Assembly: GCA_949987565.1 (NCBI GenBank)
Contig: OX465103.1
Location: 15,633,280 to 15,697,279 of the forward strand
Reading direction: 5' to 3'
Source of the DNA: Luidia sarsii
Lineage: Eukaryota; Echinodermata; Asteroidea; Paxillosida; Luidiidae
Length of the DNA stretch: 64,000 nt
The position numbers were made by a program, and so were the translations under genes. The notes under the pieces were generated by a model that saw only the letters and a list, made by a program, of their open reading frames with translations, had not been told where the DNA came from and made no database searches. Of the stretch, positions 44,378 to 54,979 are shown piece by piece; position 1 is the stretch's first letter, and every line of letters begins with the position of its first letter.

Positions 44378-44815
44378 GAATGGGATGGGATGGAGTGGGA
44401 TGGGGTGGGATAGGATGGAGTTTGGTGGGATTGGGTGGGATGAAATTGGGTGGGCCTTGGGTGGGGTTGGGTTGGGTGGGATGGGATAGGGATGGGTAGG
44501 GTGGGATAGGGTTGGGTGGGATGACATTGGGTGGGCCTTGGGTGGGGTTGGGTTGGGTGGGATGGGACGGGGATGGGTGGGGTGGGATAGGGTTGGGTGG
44601 GATGACATTGGGTGGGCCTTGGGTGGGGTGGGGTTGGGTGGGATGGGGTTGGGTGGGGTGGGGTTGTGTGGGATGAGGTTGGGTGGGATGGGATGGGGTT
44701 GGGTGGGTGGGGTTGTGTGGGATGAGGTTGGGTGGGATGGGATGGGGTTGGGTGGGGTGGGGTTGGGCGGTATGGGGTTGGGTGGTATGGGATGGGTTGT
44801 GTGGGATGGGATACG
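44378..44815. repeat. GGGATGGGGTTGGGTG satellite
   Basis: G-rich array of 5-, 10- and 16-bp variants, with a higher-order unit of about 80-100 bp (GGGTGGGCCTTGGGTGGGG). Open frames across it are artefacts. Confidence 0.95.
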
Positions 44816-44899
44816 ATAGAATATGATATGACAAGACATGACGGCACACGATAGAACATAACAGAACAGAAACAGGAAAGAGTGTCTTAAATGACCCTA

Positions 44900-46200
44900 T
44901 CATTAGCCCACAGGGACTGGCTAATTAGGTCATTGAGTTGCCAAGGGGGTTCTCGTATAATGGGCACTCAGGGGCTATCGATCGGCGGTCTATAATTCAT
45001 CTCACTGGGATCGATCTCCGAAAAGACTCCCGAGTCTGCCCTTGGTATATACCCACGAGCGAGCGGTCACCATCACCAATCCTGATTAACAGAAATCCAT
45101 TTCCCCCCCACCCCTCTCAACCTCTGATCGGATTAGCCGCAGCTTTGGTATCTTCGGCACGGCCAGTCAACACACACGCGCACACACACACAACAACAGT
45201 TGGTGAGCCATCCAGGATTGTTTGTGCTGGTTGCTCCCCAGGCGCAAGGTCCGCAGATGATCGTATAGGCCACGCAAACAAGGCTGCATATAACTGGCGT
45301 CCGCTGCACAGTTATAATTATGCGGCGGATCGGGTTATCGGCCCAAATCCTCTTCCCGATTGTCTGGACGCGTTATCGGAGCCCAACATTTTGGCCAAAA
45401 AAAGAAGAGAGATAAACTGTTCACGCGTAATAGATAAAAGGCATATGACCACGCCATCGCCAGCGACGTATAGGCATTCGGACCTGACGGAACTCGGTCG
45501 ATCGACTGGATCCCGCTGGACCGTGAACTTCAGATCAGACCGACCGCAACTGAGTTTTGACTGGAACGACCTGATGCTCCCAGACGGGTTTGGGTTTCGA
45601 CGACTGACAGCGAACGGCCGGCGAGGAGTAGAGAAGCCGTTCCACCGGAACACTCTCGAGGTCCGCTGGTCGACTAGAAGTCGCCAGACACCAGGCTGCG
45701 GGTTATAGACTGTCTGCCTCAAAGTTTGGACTGACACGAAGTTTGGAAGTGTGGGGAACGAGAAGATTAGCGGCGAACAAACAGAAACGACTTGGCTTGT
45801 CGACTTCGCGGGATGCAGGATTTCAGATCGACTTTTTGCTTATTTGACTGGAGCGCGATTAGTTGTCCCAGATCGTTTCAAACTAGGCCCACCACATGCT
45901 CCACACCAACCAAAGCAGAATGGGACCTTTCAAGCTAGAGTTGATGGAAGGTCACCGTAAAGCGTCGAGTTTGTTGTAGGGAAGACCCTCTTTTGTTGTA
46001 GCGAAGTGTTTGCTATCAAGACAAGCTTTTCGGCGGCTTGCGACATCGACTGAAAGGTAGCGACGTATCAGCTGAGGACTGCCATACCAGTCCTATACCC
46101 CTTGTCAAGTCGTTGACGACACGTACTTCCGCGGACGTAATTTATACCCGTGATTTGATTTCTGTTTTTTTTTCGGTGTAACAAGGAGTGGAGAGTTCAT
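44900..46200 (+). other. 5' region of paralogue 1; no separate gene supported
   Basis: Moderately GC-rich, with an open frame at 44938-45708 that has no recognisable domain, many CG-containing codons by chance and no splice context. It may include untranslated leader or promoter of the gene at 46249. Confidence 0.35.
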
Positions 46201-46248
46201 TAAGGAGGAACGAGGAGTGGTGTGCTCTTGTCGACGGGTGTGAGGGTG

Positions 46249-47547
46249 ATGTCGACGCTCCTGGCCAGACCAGCGCCGTCCCTCGCCCACGCCACCCCGT
46301 CCCGTCTCCCCGCGATGAACGCCCGAGGCGGCGGCGGCAAGGATCCGAAGCGAGCCCCGGCCAGAGACCGGGGCGGCAGGGCCGTGAAGGCCGCCGGCGG
46401 CTCCGGCGATGGAGACGCCAGCAACGGAGGCGGCGGCGGCGGCGGCGGCGGCGACCCGCTGGCCCGTCGCAAGCTGGAGAGCCTCCGGCGACGCAGCGCC
46501 CACACCCGGCAGCGCAACGGCACCATCAACGCGGCCGAGCGGCTGCGGCTGGCCGAGGCCGAGCGGCAGCTGGGCCGTCTCCAGCGGCGGGCCGCCGCCA
46601 ACATCGCCCGCTACCAGCGCCGCCTCCGCCAGGAGCTGCACGAGATGGAGGCGTCCCGGCGCGCCCTCCGCAAGCACTCGGTGACCGAGGTCTCCACCGA
46701 GGAGCGCACCGACATGGCCGGGCTGGCCCGCTTCGCCGCCCGCGGCCGCTACCTCTACTCGGTCCGGAGCGAGACCAAGTCCGAGCGCGAGGAGATGGAG
46801 GCGTACAACGGCCGGCTGGAGCGGGCCGACCGCCTCCTTCAGCCGGCCCGGCGCCAGAGCCTGGCCGCCCTGGACAGCGGCAAGGACATGGGCTCAAACC
46901 CGGCCCACGTCTACACGGAGCTGGGCCGGCGGATCAGCCTGGCCCGGCTGGACTCGGTCCTCGAGGATGTGGAGACAGAAGACGGGGACGCCCGCTCCGA
47001 GGACGGCGGCACAGTCGTCGGACCGGCGCTCCGCCGGGAGCCGACGGACAGGAAGCGGACTCCCCGCGGTCTCCCGACCGCCACGACCACCATCGCCGCC
47101 TCCTCCTCCTTCTCCTCCGCCGCCGCCACCGCCCCTCCCTCGCCTCCGCCCTTCGACATGACCAAGCTCCGCTCCGAGCTCGGCCCCGACCTGCAGAAGG
47201 AGCTGGACGACCTGGAGATGGACGAGATGGGCCGGGGACTGACGCCACTCTTCCCCGCCGGACCGACGGCCGACGGCCCGGCGGCCCGCTCCGACGGCGG
47301 ACCCCAGCGACGGGAGAGGGCAGAGCCGCAGACCGTCCACGCCGCCCCAGCGGCGGAGGGCGAGACCAAGAGGTCCCGTTCCCAGTCTCAGCAGCAGGCG
47401 AGGCTGAAGCTGCCGCCCGTCCAGGTCAACCGGCACTTCGTCCTGGGCAAGGCCTCGGGGCAGCAACTACTGGCGTCACTGGCCAGACCGACTCTGAGCA
47501 CGGTGACCGAGAACAAAGCAGAGACAGCCGTCACCTTGGACGCTTAG
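46249..47547 (+). CDS. Uncharacterised coiled-coil protein, single open frame (paralogue 1)
   Basis: A 432-aa open frame from the first ATG at 46249 (a GTG 27 nt upstream would extend it) to TAG at 47547. I do not recognise the family. In order: an Arg/Gly/Ala-rich N-terminus with a GGC-encoded polyglycine run; a charged helical block with NAAERLRL and RYQRRLRQELHEMEA (about residues 94-144); the motif RGRYLYSVRSE (165-175); a second helix with EMEAYNGRLERADRLL; an acidic serine/proline-rich middle; ELGPDLQKELDDLEMDEM; and a basic C-terminal tail. The helical block and motif recur in the gene at 53076, which supports real coding. It is very GC-rich with GC-ending codons, unlike its AT-rich surroundings. 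It lacks the paralogue's intron. No signal peptide or membrane segment is seen. A weak likeness to short vertebrate coiled-coil proteins such as CCDC190 is only an impression. Confidence 0.8.
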   Translation: MSTLLARPAPSLAHATPSRLPAMNARGGGGKDPKRAPARDRGGRAVKAAGGSGDGDASNGGGGGGGGGDPLARRKLESLRRRSAHTRQRNGTINAAERLRLAEAERQLGRLQRRAAANIARYQRRLRQELHEMEASRRALRKHSVTEVSTEERTDMAGLARFAARGRYLYSVRSETKSEREEMEAYNGRLERADRLLQPARRQSLAALDSGKDMGSNPAHVYTELGRRISLARLDSVLEDVETEDGDARSEDGGTVVGPALRREPTDRKRTPRGLPTATTTIAASSSFSSAAATAPPSPPPFDMTKLRSELGPDLQKELDDLEMDEMGRGLTPLFPAGPTADGPAARSDGGPQRRERAEPQTVHAAPAAEGETKRSRSQSQQQARLKLPPVQVNRHFVLGKASGQQLLASLARPTLSTVTENKAETAVTLDA

Positions 47548-47559
47548 CCCTCCCCCAGC

Positions 47560-48370
47560 AACCCCGTTCAACTGCACTGTAGAAAATGTTTGGCCCCTCA
47601 AAAAGGTGTACTGTCTGGTATAATCAGAAATATTGGGACTCCGTGGTAGATTTTGGCTTCCATAATCCAACAGTTTGGTTTTTATTGATCACGAATTGCT
47701 ACCCGTTGATAAGGAGATCAACGTTGGTCCAATTCAATACAGGAAGGTTTGCGATGACACCATGTATAAGGTCTCTTAAAGAAGAGGTGTGGTTCTGAAA
47801 AGAGTGGTAACTCGACGTTTCGACCAGTATGCTCTGGCCGTCATTAGAAGAATGTCTTATTTGTTGGTCCAATTGTTGCATAAACAACAGTAAAAAGTCC
47901 AAATGACGATAAAGCCCAGTATAATTTTTTTTCGGGGGGGGGGGGGAATGAAGAATCATGTTCTGTGTTCATCTCGAGAGTTTAGAGTTTCTCAAAAACA
48001 GAATTTTGTTGGATTGATCAATACTTACATCAGGTTTAATGTCGATACCGGTACCGTAAGGGAGGTATTTAGACACTAGTTTCCAGGACATGAACAGTTT
48101 GGGGTATAATTCCTATACTCTTTCGCGAGTTACTTTCCTCATGAAGAGGTAGTGCACTGGTCACGTGCAACAAGAAAGGACGTACCCCACCTACCGGTAT
48201 AGTGTTGGTTCATACCGTAGTTCATACATACACACTTGAATTCAATCAGTGGCACAGATTTGGTAGCCATGGCGTTTCGAGACTTGCAAGACCCTTCCTC
48301 TGCCTTTGAGAAAGTTCCTGCTGGGATAGAAACGTCAGGCCCTTTGAAATGTAAAGAGATTTGCATGAGA
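47560..48370. other. Intergenic with family C and D fragments
   Basis: 47740-47860 is a family C copy (GTTTGCGATGACACCATG, TCGACGTTTCGACC). 48270-48350 is a hairpin-GAAAC (D) repeat with GAGAAAGTTCCTGCTGGGAT. Confidence 0.55.
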
Positions 48371-48376
48371 TTTAGT

Positions 48377-48572
48377 ATTCGAATCCGCCACAGGACCTCG
48401 ACAGGCTCGGCGGACAAGTGGTTTTAAGACTTCTGCACTAGAAAGCGGGAGATACGGGTTCGAATCCCGCCCGAGCTGCCTCAAAATTGGTTTCATCAGG
48501 CATCGGGAAAACCGATGAGCGCTCAGTGCTTATCACGTCGAGCAGGGCAAACCCTCATTGGATTTGCATTTT
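48377..48572 (+). mobile_element. SINE family A, copy 3
   Basis: GGCTCGGCGGACAAGTGG, then ACGGGTTCGAATCCCGCCC and GAGCTGCC, with tail CGTCGAGCAGGGCAAACCCT. Confidence 0.85.
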
Positions 48573-49335
48573 GGTCATTAAAAGTACGTGAGTAGTTTGC
48601 AGCGCTGTTGATCTATAAACCCGCGTTTCAGTCTCAATGCCAAGCAGTTCTAAGCCAAACATTGGTCCAGTTTTAAAATCTTGAACCAAGTTCGCTTGGC
48701 AATTGAGAACACACTCATCACACTGTGAAAACGGCGGGCAAAACCGTGCGCCCGACAATGGCTGTTGTATCAGCGGTGTTGGCAAGTTGTTGATTGACTG
48801 TGACCAGCGCATTCCAACAGAGCGTTGATACCAGTTGATCGGCGCGGTTTAAAGCTGGTGAACTCAATTCCGGCACTTACGGTATCCTGTCACCAATAGA
48901 TGGATAATATTTGAATAAACTATGATTAATTCAAATGCAAAACAGTATGGTTTTATTATATATATATATATATTGTAGTGTATACATCTAATGAATACCT
49001 TATAAAACTTATCAAATTATTTGCATAATCGTGTCAATGCTGTATTCGTTTAATAAATGTTCCTCACTCATTTTGCAAATATATTTCATGATTTATTAAT
49101 AAAAAAATCCAATGAAGAACTCGATTTGCATAAATTGAAAGTTCGATGCCTGGAAAAGAATCGAGAGCCATTACACTGTAAAATAAATTGGCCAGAAAAA
49201 AACGTGATCCCTAAATAAGCACCTGGTCCGCTTTCATCGGTGATTTTGGGAGTCTGTGGTAGAGATTTAACTTGGAATGGATCACCGCAAAGTATTTTTA
49301 ACTTGCTACCTGCACCAACATAAGCCTCAAAATAT
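48573..49335. other. AT-rich intergenic, nothing recognised
   Basis: Includes an (AT)n run near 48955-48972. No coding or repeat family was recognised. Confidence 0.4.
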
Positions 49336-49439
49336 GTCTCTGCCTTTGAGAAAGGTCCTGCTAGGATCGAAACGTCTGGCCCACTTAATTTTAAGACTCA
49401 AAATATCAGATTAGATTTGAAGGCTTGCATGGCGGCAAT

Positions 49440-49798
49440 ACTAAATACTTCCCAACACAACTTTGGGAAGATCGGGAAACATCGAAGTCCACGGATTTCA
49501 CTTCTATTTAAAGTGTGCATAGATGGTCATGATAGAATCCTCATGTTGAAATCTTACGGTCTGGGATGCTGTACTTCTCGAGAAATCTTCACTCAAACAT
49601 CGACAAATAGTTTAAACTATTTCTTACACTACAGAACGGTGCGAATACCGTGACGGGTTTTGGCCTTTTTCTACTTTCTCAGATTGCGCTAAATTGAGCT
49701 AAAACCTTCGGAGGATTTCTTTTTTGAAATGTTCAATGGTTGAACACACAAACTGTGGCAATCCTTTGACTTTTACCAATGTTGTATAGGGCTTTTAA
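49440..49798. mobile_element. TTAA-flanked MITE (M1), copy 3
   Basis: Right end TTGTATAGGGCTTTTAATG with TTAA at 49795; the left end (TTCCCAACACAACTTTGGG) is diverged. Confidence 0.75.
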
Positions 49799-49799
49799 T

Positions 49800-49975
49800 G
49801 TCATTGTGACACCATGTATACCATCTCTTAACAGAAGGAGTACGGCTCTCAGCTCTGAAAAGAGTCGGTAACTCAGAGCCGTTGTCTCATTGCGACGGAC
49901 AGAGTGAACACTGCCCAAAACGTTGAGGTACCGGCTCTTTTCAGAGCCATTCTCAGTCTCTCATTTGAACCAAAC
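49800..49975. mobile_element. Hairpin repeat family C, copy
   Basis: GTGACACCATGTATACCATC, GAAAAGAGTCGGTAACTC and GGTACCGGCTCTTTTCAGAG. Confidence 0.65.
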
Positions 49976-50099
49976 TGTGTTGGTCCCGTGGGTTACCTCC
50001 GCTCAAGGCGTGTATCGTCATAAACCGATTAAGTGGTCTATGGCCTCGATTACAAAATCACCCGATATGTCCCGATAAGGAAAGGCACTGAATACACAC

Positions 50100-52862
50100 T
50101 ACGGGTGCCAATCGAAGGACATCTCGTCCGTGGGGGTCCCGCGAAGTATCCTTCTGCCACTACGGGTATAGCCCCCCCCCCCGATAGGCAAACCAATTAA
50201 TTGTACTTTATAGTTTGAGCAAATATTAACGGTAGAACTTTCCCATGGAACGGCCGAGAGATCTAACTGTGTGTCTTTGTTCGGTTTTGTAAGAAGAATG
50301 CGGGTGGTAAATGTTAACATAAGGACGAGTCTGCAAATGGCATTGTTCACACTTCTCATCAGATCGCGTCAGATCTTGTGTTTAATTGGAAGGCGTTCAA
50401 CTCCCCCACCAAAAAAAACACCCCAAAAATAAATCCACGGGAAGGCCACCTTCACGTGTGCTAGATAGGTGCACCAATGAGTCCGAATCAAAGCTCAGCA
50501 ATTTTACACTTTTAGTCGAGGACACATTCTATCTCTCCGGTCCACGGATGAAGAAATCAAAGCGATAGAATATCGGTTAACCCTTCTGATATTCTAACCC
50601 AACGCCAGGAGTTTGGCTTGACCAACATTTCATTTGCAGTGCGGACGGGAAAAAAATGACCTAAGAAATATCACAGGGCCTGACATTTCGACATTTCGAT
50701 CCCAGCAGGACCTTCCTCGCTTGTCATAGAATTGGTCGCACCACGATGTTACCAATTATTAGTTTAAAGCATGTTTACGGTGACACTACGTGGCGGGGCA
50801 GTCGTTCGTTTGTGAGCGATTGTGGTTCTGGGACGTTCGAAGGATTTCTGTTATCCGTGAAACAATTTTCGGCACATCTGGGGTTTGATTTCTCGCTCCT
50901 TCCAGCAAATAAATTGCCTCTAATAATTGAGCGTGAAGTGTGGTCCCCCCTCATCAGAAGAGCGGAATTAGCTTCGTCTAAAAGTGAGCGACATTTCCAA
51001 CGCGTGTATCTCAAAATGGCCTATATAGTTCAAAATGAGCAACATTTCCAACGTGTGTATCTCAAAATGGCCTATTATATACGGAGTTCAAAATGAGCAT
51101 CGCTTTAAACGTGTGTATCTCATGATACCGATAACTCTGATGCAGGTCGCTTCGTTGTACAACCGACGGAGACACCCTTGTATACGCCACTCCGAAGCGC
51201 CGGGACGATCGGTTACAAATTCACCGACAACAATATTAGGCACCGCGGTACACAAGGAGGGGTGATACCGATGTTCTCAAGGCAATTACGGGATGTGCTT
51301 AAGAGAAAGACAAGTATTTATTCTTGCCTCAATAGTGTTTCCAAACGGGCTTTTAAGAAAAAAAAAGGCCTCTGAGCTAAGCCAGGAGCGCGTCAGGAAC
51401 CCTATAAATCTCCCGTATGTAAACAACCCGTCGAGGAGCGGAGCACCTGACTGACATCCGAACGAACAATGGGGGCACTTAGAGCGGACAATGGGACTTG
51501 GTTTAGTCGAGCGAGCGATGGGCAAACACCAAAATTGATACAGGCACAATAAAAGGGGATATGACAAGACGGCTCGAAAACCCGAAGACGAGATCGTGGC
51601 GACATTTATTTGTTTTTAAATAAGTGGCGTCGCGGGGCTGAGTGTGGTATGGGCCTTTTACGCCGATGATATAGCCTTTGGTTGGACGGGCTTTCGATCT
51701 TCGCTCTTGATAGCGTGAACAGAAATGGGCTCGTGATTCAGTGCTCAAAAGCCAGGCTACGATGGCCGCGGCAAATTGTGGTCTAGTGGATAACGTTAGA
51801 CCGATTCTGTAAAGCGATCGCCCGTAATAGCCTTTTTGGAACGGTCTGGTTTTCGACCCACGGTCTTGGTGGCGTTAGCGTGAAGAGCAATGGACGTGAG
51901 CATCAGGTCCGTAAGCCAGACTATGTGATAGCCGGCAAATAGTTGCCGTCGAGAGGAAGATGTTTACCCGATGCTCTGAAGCGATCGCTCTACCAATCGG
52001 TGGACGTATGGCTGCATGCGATTTGGTATTGGGATGGGTAGGGTAGCAACTGCCTATCTACCGAACGCGAAACACTCAGGGACTCGAGTGTCTGCATAGG
52101 CCCGAACCCAAACACGCCCTAGGATCCCAGGAGTCAGCACCCAGGCTTTCTGCTTGATGATGACAGTACCCTGGGAGACTTGCCCTCGGGACTTTTGCCG
52201 AGAGCACAACCACACAATGCGCAGGAACTGAGCAACGCCCAGCACCACCAAGTCTCCAATACGGACGACAGGAGGAGTTGTATTAGGAAATCCGCGAGAA
52301 AGGCAACGGCGACTTTCTCATGCGTGCTGATAAACGCAGACAGAGCATTTCAATGGGTGATTCCTCACTGCCAGCTCTTTCACGAAGCAAAGATGGTGAC
52401 GACTGAGATAGGAATTGCTTAAAGACTGACAAGACAATAGACTAAGAAATCCCATATCCTTTTTCCTCGGTGGAACAAAGTTTCGCTCGGACGGCTGGGA
52501 TCACAATTTCGACAAACCCCGTCGTTGCAGCGAGTTTAACAGACGGTGCACGCAATTGGATACGAACTCTCAGTGACGTCTGAAAATGTGGGACAATACC
52601 CGAATTTCGCCGAACCATTTTTTTTTCGAAACATTTTGAAGGGCCCTGGCATTTCGATCCTAGCAGGACCCTCCACAGGGCCAGAACCGCTCCCTGATAG
52701 CAGCTTTCTAGTCTTCAGCTGAACCCGACAAATCCCTTCACAATCACGGTCTGACCTTTGTCCCGACACGCTCGGCACAGCTTGGAACTCGTGTCTGCCC
52801 GAGATTCACTTCGGTAAACTGGATGTAACTTCATAGATATAACATGATGTGACTGCATTAGA
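50100..52862. other. Intergenic, no gene seen
   Basis: Includes D fragments (50675-50725, 52632-52680), a three-copy 46-bp repeat with GTGTGTATCTCAAAATGGCC (about 50990-51125), and a diverged tandem duplication of about 160 bp (51669-51985). Confidence 0.45.
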
Positions 52863-52993
52863 AAGAGAGAGTCGCAGGTTCGAATCCCGCCCGAGCTGCC
52901 TGAAATTTGTTTCGTCAGGCATCGGGCAAATGCACTGAGCACTTAGTGCTTATCACGTCGAGCAGGGCAAACCCTCATTGAATTGGATGTAAA
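52863..52993 (+). mobile_element. SINE family A, copy 4 (5'-truncated), just upstream of paralogue 2
   Basis: Keeps B box CAGGTTCGAATCC, CCCGAGCTGCC and tail CGAGCAGGGCAAACCCT; the A-box half is missing. Confidence 0.8.
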
Positions 52994-53075
52994 CTTCTTT
53001 TCTTCATTTGAATCGAAGTCGAAGCTCGGTTGAATTTTTGTCTGTTTGAAAAAAGAAAAAAAAACACGGTGGACG

Positions 53076-53351
53076 ATGTTTCAGGAGAGCGAGCTGTACC
53101 CGCCCGAGGGCCCGGTGACCGATCTCCGGACGGGCCAGCTGAACGGCAACGAGCGGGCGCGGCTGCAGCTGGTCCTGGGTCGTCTGGAGCGCACCCACCG
53201 GCTGGCTGAGCGGCGCGTGGACCGCTACCGGCAGCAGCTCCGGCGGGACCTGATCGAGATGGAGGCGCATCGGGCGGCGCTGCGCTCGCACGTCTTCGGC
53301 TTCCGCCAGCTCTGCCAGCTGGACGACGGCTCACAGAGGCAGATGATCAAG
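53076..53351 (+). CDS. Paralogue 2, exon 1
   Basis: Codes residues 1-92, from MFQESELYPPEG to GSQRQMIK, and contains the coiled-coil block shared with the gene at 46249. Confidence 0.8.
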
Positions 53352-54261
53352 GTACATGTATATTGTAACCCAGGGCCAAGACAATGTCCCAAACAAGTCG
53401 CAGAACCGTGCATGGCAACGGCAAAAACAGCCGCGTCACCATCGTGCTGCAGATAGGCTAGGCCCTATAGTATGATTTGTCGTCAATACTCGACTTTGCC
53501 ATACTCGACGTCTGACTAGAAAGCAGGAGGTGCGGGTTGGTTTTCTTTTCAGCAGGCAGTCTGGCAAAGCACTGAGCATACAGAGTAATTAGATTACACG
53601 TCTAGGGCAAACCCTTATTTTACATTACCATCATCGCCATCGTCATGACATTGTCACAATCATCAACATCAACATCAACATCAACATCAACATCAACATC
53701 AACATCAACATCAACATCAACATCAACATCAACCATTACCATCACCATCACCAACACCATCACAACCACCACCACCACCAGAAGTGACAGCATCAACAGA
53801 AACAACAAACAAATCGACATATTCGGCGACAGCAGCCTGTGTTTTCAGTTTATATCGGAAAGAGAGGAAGCCCGAGGTCGAGCCTGATCTATGGATTCGT
53901 AAAGGGCCTACGACGTAGAATATTAAAAATGTCGTGTTTTTTCCTCCTTTCTCGCTATTAGGTGTTCTCCCAGAGAGGGCGCTACAACTACTCACTGCGG
54001 AGTGAGGTGAACTTCCACCGGGAGTGCATGGCGAGCTACGACGGTCGCCTGGAGCACGCCAAGAGACTCCTGGCCGCAGCCCGCCGACAGTTCCTGCAGG
54101 CCGTGGCCAGGGGGGACGACGCCTTCCCCGGTCTGCCCGGCGGGGCCGGGGCCGAGAAGGAGGCCGGCAGGGAAGAGGACAGGGAAGGCGGCGGGGGCGA
54201 ACTGGGACCAGAATTCGTCCGGGAACTCACCCCTCCGGATTTCATCTTCCCGCGAATCTAA
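53076..54261 (+). CDS. Uncharacterised coiled-coil protein, two exons (paralogue 2)
   Basis: Exon 1 is 53076-53351 (92 codons) and exon 2 is 53962-54261 (99 codons plus TAA), giving 191 aa. The donor is AAG|GTACAT and the acceptor CTCGCTATTAG|GTG, in phase 0. The ATG has A at -3. Residues 23-73 (NGNERARL, then RYRQQLRRDLIEMEAHRAALR) align without gaps to the gene at 46249. RGRYNYSLRSE (97-107) and the following 22 residues also align without gaps; the C-terminus shares an ELGP motif. It has no polyglycine and lacks the long tail. The 610-bp intron holds a SINE remnant and an (ATCAAC)n microsatellite, and a 5'-truncated SINE ends about 85 bp before the ATG. Function unknown; probably a tandem duplicate of its neighbour. 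Confidence 0.8.
53510..53625 (+). mobile_element. SINE family A, remnant in paralogue 2 intron
   Basis: GACTAGAAAGCAGGAGGTGC, GCAAAGCACTGAGCA and GTCTAGGGCAAACCCTTA match the family tail with deletions. Confidence 0.65.
53660..53790. repeat. (ATCAAC)n microsatellite in paralogue 2 intron
   Basis: About 12 hexamers followed by CACCATCAC variants. Confidence 0.92.
53962..54261 (+). CDS. Paralogue 2, exon 2 (stop)
   Basis: Codes residues 93-191, VFSQRGRYNYSLRSE through ELTPPDFIFPRI and stop. Its middle is rich in Gly and Glu. Confidence 0.8.
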   Translation: MFSQRGRYNYSLRSEVNFHRECMASYDGRLEHAKRLLAAARRQFLQAVARGDDAFPGLPGGAGAEKEAGREEDREGGGGELGPEFVRELTPPDFIFPRI

Positions 54262-54800
54262 GAAGAGGAGGAGTGGAGGGAGGGAGGAGGAGCAGGAGGG
54301 GGAGGAGGAGGAGGGTTTGGTTGTCTTTTCAATCTTGGAAATTGATAGGGCCTGACGTTTAAGGACCCTTTTTCAGAGGCACAGAGGGGGAGGGAGGAGG
54401 AGCAGGAGGGGAGGAGGAGTATGAGGAGGGGGAGAAGTAGGAGCAGGAAATTGAGGAGGATAAGGAGGGGGATGAGGAGGAGGCAAAGGAGGGAAAGGAG
54501 GAGGAAGGGTGGTTGTCTTTTCAATCTTGGAAATTGAGAGGTTCTGACGTTAACAGGACCCTTTTTCAGAGTTTCAGAGGGGAGGGAGAAGCAGGAGGGG
54601 GAGGAGGAGAAGCAGCAGGAAAGGGAGGAGGATGAGGAGGAGATGGAGGAGGAGGCAAAGGAGGATGATGGGGAGGATGATGAGGAGGAGGAGGCGAAGG
54701 ATGAGGAGGAAGAGGAAGAGTGGGTGGTTGTCTTTTCAATCTTGGAAATTGAGAGGGCCTGACGTTAAAGGACCCTTTTTTCAGAGGCACAGAGGGGGGA
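54262..54800. repeat. Purine-rich 3' flank of paralogue 2 with three-copy insert
   Basis: GAGGAG-rich DNA interrupted at 54316, 54511 and 54724 by the same 75-bp block (TTGTCTTTTCAATCTTGGAA ... CTGACGTT ... CAGAGG). Confidence 0.85.
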
Positions 54801-54979
54801 ACTTTTGTTTTGGGGCTTGTGCTCCATTTGTTTTTGGTTTTTGACATCGCAAATGGATATATGCATTGCCCAAGTCAAACATCATTCCATGCCAAGAGAA
54901 CGCTCGTTTCCGGGGCGCTGGTTCACGCCACTTCGCGCCAGCCCAATTGTCGCGTACTGCGAGCGTAAGCACTCCTTGC

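Noticed and set aside
44938..45708. A 256-aa plus-strand frame
   Set aside because: No recognisable domain and irregular composition; read as non-coding 5' region. RNA evidence could change this.
46188..47582. A 464-aa plus-strand open frame overlapping paralogue 1 in another frame
   Set aside because: It is Arg/Pro-rich low-complexity sequence produced by the GC-rich third positions of the real frame. Only the 46249 frame has homology to paralogue 2.
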